A DNA stretch of 64,000 nucleotides, from assembly GCA_015075185.1 (NCBI GenBank), contig JABTUW010000006.1, forward strand, positions 310,001 to 374,000, read 5' to 3'. Positions 61,501 to 64,000 of this stretch are shown here, one piece after another; positions within the stretch are counted from its first letter, which is position 1, and each line of letters starts with the position of its first letter. Source of the DNA: Anaerolineales bacterium. Its GTDB lineage: Bacteria > Chloroflexota > Anaerolineae > 4572-78 > J111. The notes below the pieces were generated by a model that did not search any database, was not told the origin of the DNA, and saw only the letters and a program-made list of their open reading frames with translations. Made by a program: the position numbers and the translations under genes.

Positions 61501-62503
61501 CAAGACCATTGGCGCTACCCAGGATATTACCGAACGCAAGCAAGCGGAAGAGGCGCTCAAAGCAGAGCAGGAATGGGCCCAGACAATTCTGGACTCCGTG
61601 ACCGTGCCGATGGTTATTTCCCGTGTACCTGATGGCACTATTTTGTATGCCAACGATCCCCATAGCCGCTTCTTTTCAATACCGCGTGAGCAACTCATCG
61701 GCCAGCCAACCCGTAACTTTTTTGAAGATCCGGCTGAGCGTGATAAATTTGTCGCCCTGCTCAGAAGCCAGGGCACCGTGAACGACTACGAAGTTCGGAT
61801 CAGAAAAAGTAATGGTGAGGTACGCTGGGTTTTGTTGTCATCGCGTCTGTTTAACTTCCGCGGTGAAGCCGCCACGATGACCATCATGATTGATATTACT
61901 GAACGAAAACAGGCGGACGCAGAACGGGAACGGCTGCTGGGCGAAATTGAGGCTACCTATCGCCAATATGTCCACCGAGAGTGGGAACATTTCTTGAGCG
62001 AGCAGCATCAAGGGGCGATACGTATTGAACATCAAGCGACTGATAATCTGGCGTTGAACATTGAGCCGGCCAAGCTCGATGCCAAACTGGCCGGATTGCA
62101 GGATGAAGTGATTGATGAAGGCAAAACCAAAGTTGTGGCCGGCGTTAAGGTTAACGGCCACAGCACCGAGCCGGCCATTGTAGCGCCTATCGCCCTGCGC
62201 GGCCAAGTCATCGGTACCTTGAGCTTGCAGGATTTGATTCCGGACCGGCAGTGGACGGCTGAAGAAGTAGCGCTGGTCGAAACAGTCTCGGAACAACTGG
62301 CCCAAACCCTGGAAAACCTGCGTCTCTTTGAGGACACCCAAAAACAGGCCACCCGCGAGCAGCTCACCCGCCAGATCACCGATAAGCTGCGCGCTGCGCC
62401 CGATATAGATACCATTATTCAGACCGGCTTGACTGAACTGGCGAAAGCTCTCAACGTCTCACGGGCTTATGTCAAATTAACGACCAAGCCGGAGGACGAT
62501 TAA
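58550..62503 (+). CDS. Giant soluble PAS/GAF signalling protein without catalytic output
   Basis: A 1317-residue protein starting with a coiled coil (about 3-40). PAS1 covers about 45-165. PAS2 (about 168-300, PDWILVKDREHRFRLVNQSF) and GAF1 (about 305-480, LYHAHIYLLNEAGDTLVLAA) are close relatives of the PAS6 and first GAF of the protein at 50767. GAF2 (about 485-605, SPPVPELLQWVTERIPPAM) is close to GAF2 of the protein at 48801. Four more PAS domains follow (about 615-745, 748-870, 872-1005, 1008-1125), then the cassette YVHREWEHFLSEQ, VAPIALRGQVIGTLSLQD and REQLTRQITDKLRAAPD. No catalytic output or membrane segment is visible. A 151-nt gap precedes the gene, so it may have its own promoter. 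It probably arose by domain shuffling with its neighbours. Confidence 0.88.
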   Translation: MNDYNKTKAELLQELAELRQEVARLKVIESECLAKMEQVQAEESLRASEIRNRTLLQAIPDMIIRYRGDGTYLDIKPSKDFQAFRSPSELIGKNLFEVAPPEVAQQRMYYIQLALQTGQVQTYEHSFMREGEARFEEIWVVPSGLADEAFVVVRDVTEPRRAEETLRQNEALLRTIIDTTPDWILVKDREHRFRLVNQSFADSVHLTPADLLGKTDLDLGIPEEVVKGDPEKGIRGFWVDDLEVMNSGQTKFIAEEPIVVDGQAAFLSTVKSPLRDANGEVWGLLVFVHDITERKHAEEVLARRAAELQTVAQVGTATATILETDKLLQEVVDLTKRSFRLYHAHIYLLNEAGDTLVLAAGAGEVGRRMVAQGWSIPLERERSLVAQAARTRQGVVANDVRQAPGFLPNPLLPDTHAEMAVPLIRGEKLLGVLDVQADVVDYFSAEDVQIQTILASQIAAALQNARSFAEQQQTQLLLSDRVKELNCLNEIGREIAESPPVPELLQWVTERIPPAMRYSALCQAVIEYEGQIYGRPQAIELPCQMTHALRIGGEVMGRIYISYTEKQEFLDEESALIGGIASRLSGYIESRRLLEQVQDALAAQEHLTVELDSQRRTLQAVLDNMPAGIFVAEAPSGKPLLANEQVKQLLGRGIALDVNKKETGEMYATYRYGTDMLYPPDQTPLARGLLGESITVDDMEVHRLNGRRTLLQVVGAPIRNAQGSVSASVAIFQDITERKQAEETLKESEERFRVIAETTPIPILISGISDGLILYGNEQLGQTFGLAVADLIGKQTPDFYYNPADRAALLAALKREGRLHDYELHVKKADGTPFWVLVSMQPLVFAGQPAMLAAFYDVTERKRAEEVLRRSQEQLSGALETAKLAYWEADIATMMFTFNDQFYSLLRTTAQQEGGYLMPVTQYAQKFLHPDDAHAVGAEIQKSLETTDPNYSGWAEHRIIRADGSESHVIVRFRVIKDEQGRTVKTIGATQDITERKQAEEALKAEQEWAQTILDSVTVPMVISRVPDGTILYANDPHSRFFSIPREQLIGQPTRNFFEDPAERDKFVALLRSQGTVNDYEVRIRKSNGEVRWVLLSSRLFNFRGEAATMTIMIDITERKQADAERERLLGEIEATYRQYVHREWEHFLSEQHQGAIRIEHQATDNLALNIEPAKLDAKLAGLQDEVIDEGKTKVVAGVKVNGHSTEPAIVAPIALRGQVIGTLSLQDLIPDRQWTAEEVALVETVSEQLAQTLENLRLFEDTQKQATREQLTRQITDKLRAAPDIDTIIQTGLTELAKALNVSRAYVKLTTKPEDD

Positions 62504-62547
62504 CCCATCACAAATCAATCTCATTCTATGAGAAAGAGAGAATTACC

Positions 62548-63567
62548 GTGTTTAACAAATATCGTCTTCTCCCAAACGGACACAAGTTTATCCCACTTTT
62601 CTTCTTGCTGGCGACGGTTTTGATTTTAAGCGCTTGTAGCACGCAAGCTGCCCCCAAAACATACCGGGTGGGGATTTTGAACGGCTTTGACGCTTTTGCC
62701 GATATAGCCAAAGGCTTCAAGGCCAAAATGACCGAGTTAGGTTATGTCGAGGGTCAGAACATTGTTTATGACACCCAGATGTCAAACTTTGATCCGGCCA
62801 AGGAACAACAAATCGTTAAGAAATTTGTAGCCGACGATGTTGACTTGATCTTTACCTTCGCAACTGAAGCAGCCCTAACCGCCAAGGCGGGCACCGCCGG
62901 AACAGATATCCCGGTAGTGTTTGCCTTTGGTACTCTGGAAGGGAATGATATGGTCGAGAGTGTACGCCAACCGGGGGGAAATATCACCGGGGTTCGCTTC
63001 CCCGGCCCAGACCTGTCGGTTAAGCGGCTGGATCTTCTGCATCAATTGGCGCCTCAGGCCAGGCGTGTAGGGATTATCTATAACACCAAATACCCGGCCA
63101 ATAAGAGCCAACTTGAGGAGTTGCACCCGGCTGCTTCTTCTCTGGGACTTTCTTTAGTAGAAGTACCTATTACCAGTGTGGCCGAGATTCAGGCTGATCT
63201 GCAGGCGCGGACGTCCGCGGACGATATTGGCCTGGATGCCATTCTGATCATTACCGATGATTTGTCCCAGTCGCCGGATGGTTGGCCTATGATCAGTGAT
63301 TTTGCGGCTGAACATAAAATACCGATTGCCGGCAGCGCCGCCTTTGAAGCAGAGACAGGAGCTGTCTTTAGCTACATTCCCGACACGGTCGAAACCGGCA
63401 AACTGGCGGCGCCTCTGGCTGACAAAATCTTAAAAGGGACCTCCGCCGGAACCATCCCTGTAGTCACACCGGAGTCACGGCTGCGGCTCAATTACAAAGT
63501 AGTGCAAGCACTGGGCTTAACCGTGCCGGAAGGCCTGCTCAGCCAGGCGGCTGAGATTATTCGCTAG
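62548..63567 (+). CDS. ABC_sub_bind-family substrate-binding lipoprotein, paralogue 2
   Basis: A 339-residue lipoprotein with a GTG start and AGAGAG upstream. The lipobox is LILSAC with Cys30. The mature part reads YRVGILNGFDAFADIAKGF, then KAKMTELGYVEGQNIVYDT, with ATEAALTAKAGTAGTDIPV and SQSPDGWPMISDFA further on. It is more like the following partial gene than the one at 55295: both share AAPKTYRVG after the lipid-anchored Cys. The position ends the visible array, after the soluble PAS/GAF protein at 58550. Ligand unknown; no transporter genes seen. It ends IIR, as does the paralogue at 55295. Confidence 0.92.
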   Translation: MFNKYRLLPNGHKFIPLFFLLATVLILSACSTQAAPKTYRVGILNGFDAFADIAKGFKAKMTELGYVEGQNIVYDTQMSNFDPAKEQQIVKKFVADDVDLIFTFATEAALTAKAGTAGTDIPVVFAFGTLEGNDMVESVRQPGGNITGVRFPGPDLSVKRLDLLHQLAPQARRVGIIYNTKYPANKSQLEELHPAASSLGLSLVEVPITSVAEIQADLQARTSADDIGLDAILIITDDLSQSPDGWPMISDFAAEHKIPIAGSAAFEAETGAVFSYIPDTVETGKLAAPLADKILKGTSAGTIPVVTPESRLRLNYKVVQALGLTVPEGLLSQAAEIIR

Positions 63568-63600
63568 CTTATCAATTCTACGAGCAAAGGAAAAATTATA

Positions 63601-64000
63601 TGAGCAACAATTATTATCTTCAACAAGGACAACGACTCATTCTACTGGTTGCTCTTGTAGCAGCCGTCTTAGTGGTAAGCGGTTGTGAGTCCCAGGCTGC
63701 TCCCAAAACCTACCGGGTGGGCGTCCTGTCCGGCCTGAATTTTGTGGCCGATATCACCGACGGCTTTAAAGCCGAAATGACCAAGCTGGGGTATGTTGAA
63801 GGCCAGAACATCACCTATGATGTGCAGAAAACGGACTTTGATATGGCCGCCTACAAGCGCATCCTCCAGAAATTTGTGGCCGATAAGGTGGATTTGATTG
63901 TCGTGTTTCCCACCGAAGCCACACTAGAGGCCAAGGCGGCTACCCAGGGGACGGACATCCCGGTGGTCTTTACCTTTGCCCTCATCGAAGGCATGGGCAT
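63601..64000 (+). CDS. ABC_sub_bind-family substrate-binding lipoprotein, paralogue 3, 3' partial
   Basis: An ATG at 63601, with AAAGG upstream, opens a frame running off the window end; about 133 residues are visible. The signal peptide ends in LVVSGC, so it is a lipoprotein. The mature part reads AAPKTYRVGVLSGLNFVADI, then AEMTKLGYVEGQNITYDVQ and TQGTDIPVVFTFALIEG. It is closely similar to the preceding gene and starts 33 nt after it, indicating recent tandem duplication. A receptor gene may follow beyond the window, as predicted by the pattern upstream. Confidence 0.92.

Larger units (their letters stand above)
37624..64000 (+). other. Co-directional array of substrate-binding lipoproteins and output-less PAS/GAF receptors
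   Basis: Thirteen plus-strand genes follow one another with gaps of 32 to about 150 nt or overlaps. Order: receiver protein; soluble PAS/GAF; BMP lipoprotein then Cache receptor; NMT1-like lipoprotein then Cache receptor; two soluble PAS/GAF proteins; ABC_sub_bind lipoprotein then Cache receptor; soluble PAS/GAF; two ABC_sub_bind lipoproteins, the last cut by the window. No ABC permease or ATPase and no catalytic output domain is present. Confidence 0.75.

Overview
The window looks like a chromosomal segment of a Chloroflexota bacterium, most likely of the Anaerolineae lineage. This is inferred from style and gene content, not from a marker search: moderate-to-high GC, very long GAF/PAS sensor proteins, a glycosyltransferase-39 protein with a tail of beta-sandwich repeats, a pyrophosphate-type phosphofructokinase, a chlorite-dismutase-family protein, and heptamer-rich intergenic inverted repeats. 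No rRNA, tRNA, CRISPR array, phage or transposase gene was seen.

Layout. 1-3.8 kb: 3' part of a GT39 membrane protein, then an ECF sigma factor with a small zinc-binding anti-sigma-like protein, closed by a strong terminator. 4.0-13.4 kb (minus strand): a 1355-residue PDZ/multi-TM/GAF histidine kinase, a PPi-type phosphofructokinase and DNA polymerase III alpha. 13.7-19.3 kb: a RelE-type toxin-antitoxin pair, two overlapping membrane histidine kinases with a single-domain response regulator, a frameshifted DUF4258 gene beside a DUF2283 gene, and a receiver-domain relic. 19.4-25.4 kb: chlorite-dismutase-family protein, SirB1-like protein, HAD hydrolase, LysM protein, MsrPQ and a potassium channel. 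25.6-32.9 kb: alaS with a consensus promoter and a hairpin leader, an FtsA-like/membrane/RuvX/RsbW-like gene string, and an FHA protein. 33.2-38.2 kb: a REC-GAF-NarL-type hybrid kinase, its LuxR-type regulator, a tiny membrane protein and an unusual receiver protein.

37.6-64 kb is the outstanding region. It is a co-directional, closely spaced array of seven large PAS/GAF signalling proteins interspersed with five substrate-binding lipoproteins. No ABC permease or ATPase is present. Each of the three Cache-HAMP-GAF membrane receptors sits directly downstream of a substrate-binding lipoprotein, and the three lipoproteins belong to three different families (BMP, NMT1/THI5-like, ABC_sub_bind). 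None of the seven signalling proteins has a kinase, cyclase, GGDEF, MCP or phosphatase domain. All seven end in the same short module, which looks like the first helix and strand of a GAF domain, and five carry a longer shared C-terminal cassette in front of it. One receptor (45496-48768) has a complete periplasmic-binding-protein-like domain nested inside a GAF domain that membrane topology places in the cytoplasm.

My working hypothesis is that the lipoproteins present ligands to the receptors, and that the receptors pass the signal on through GAF/PAS contacts to a kinase encoded elsewhere. The hybrid kinase and regulators at 33.3-38.2 kb are the nearest candidates. The pairing, architecture and missing output domains are visible in the sequence; ligand presentation and kinase coupling are inference.
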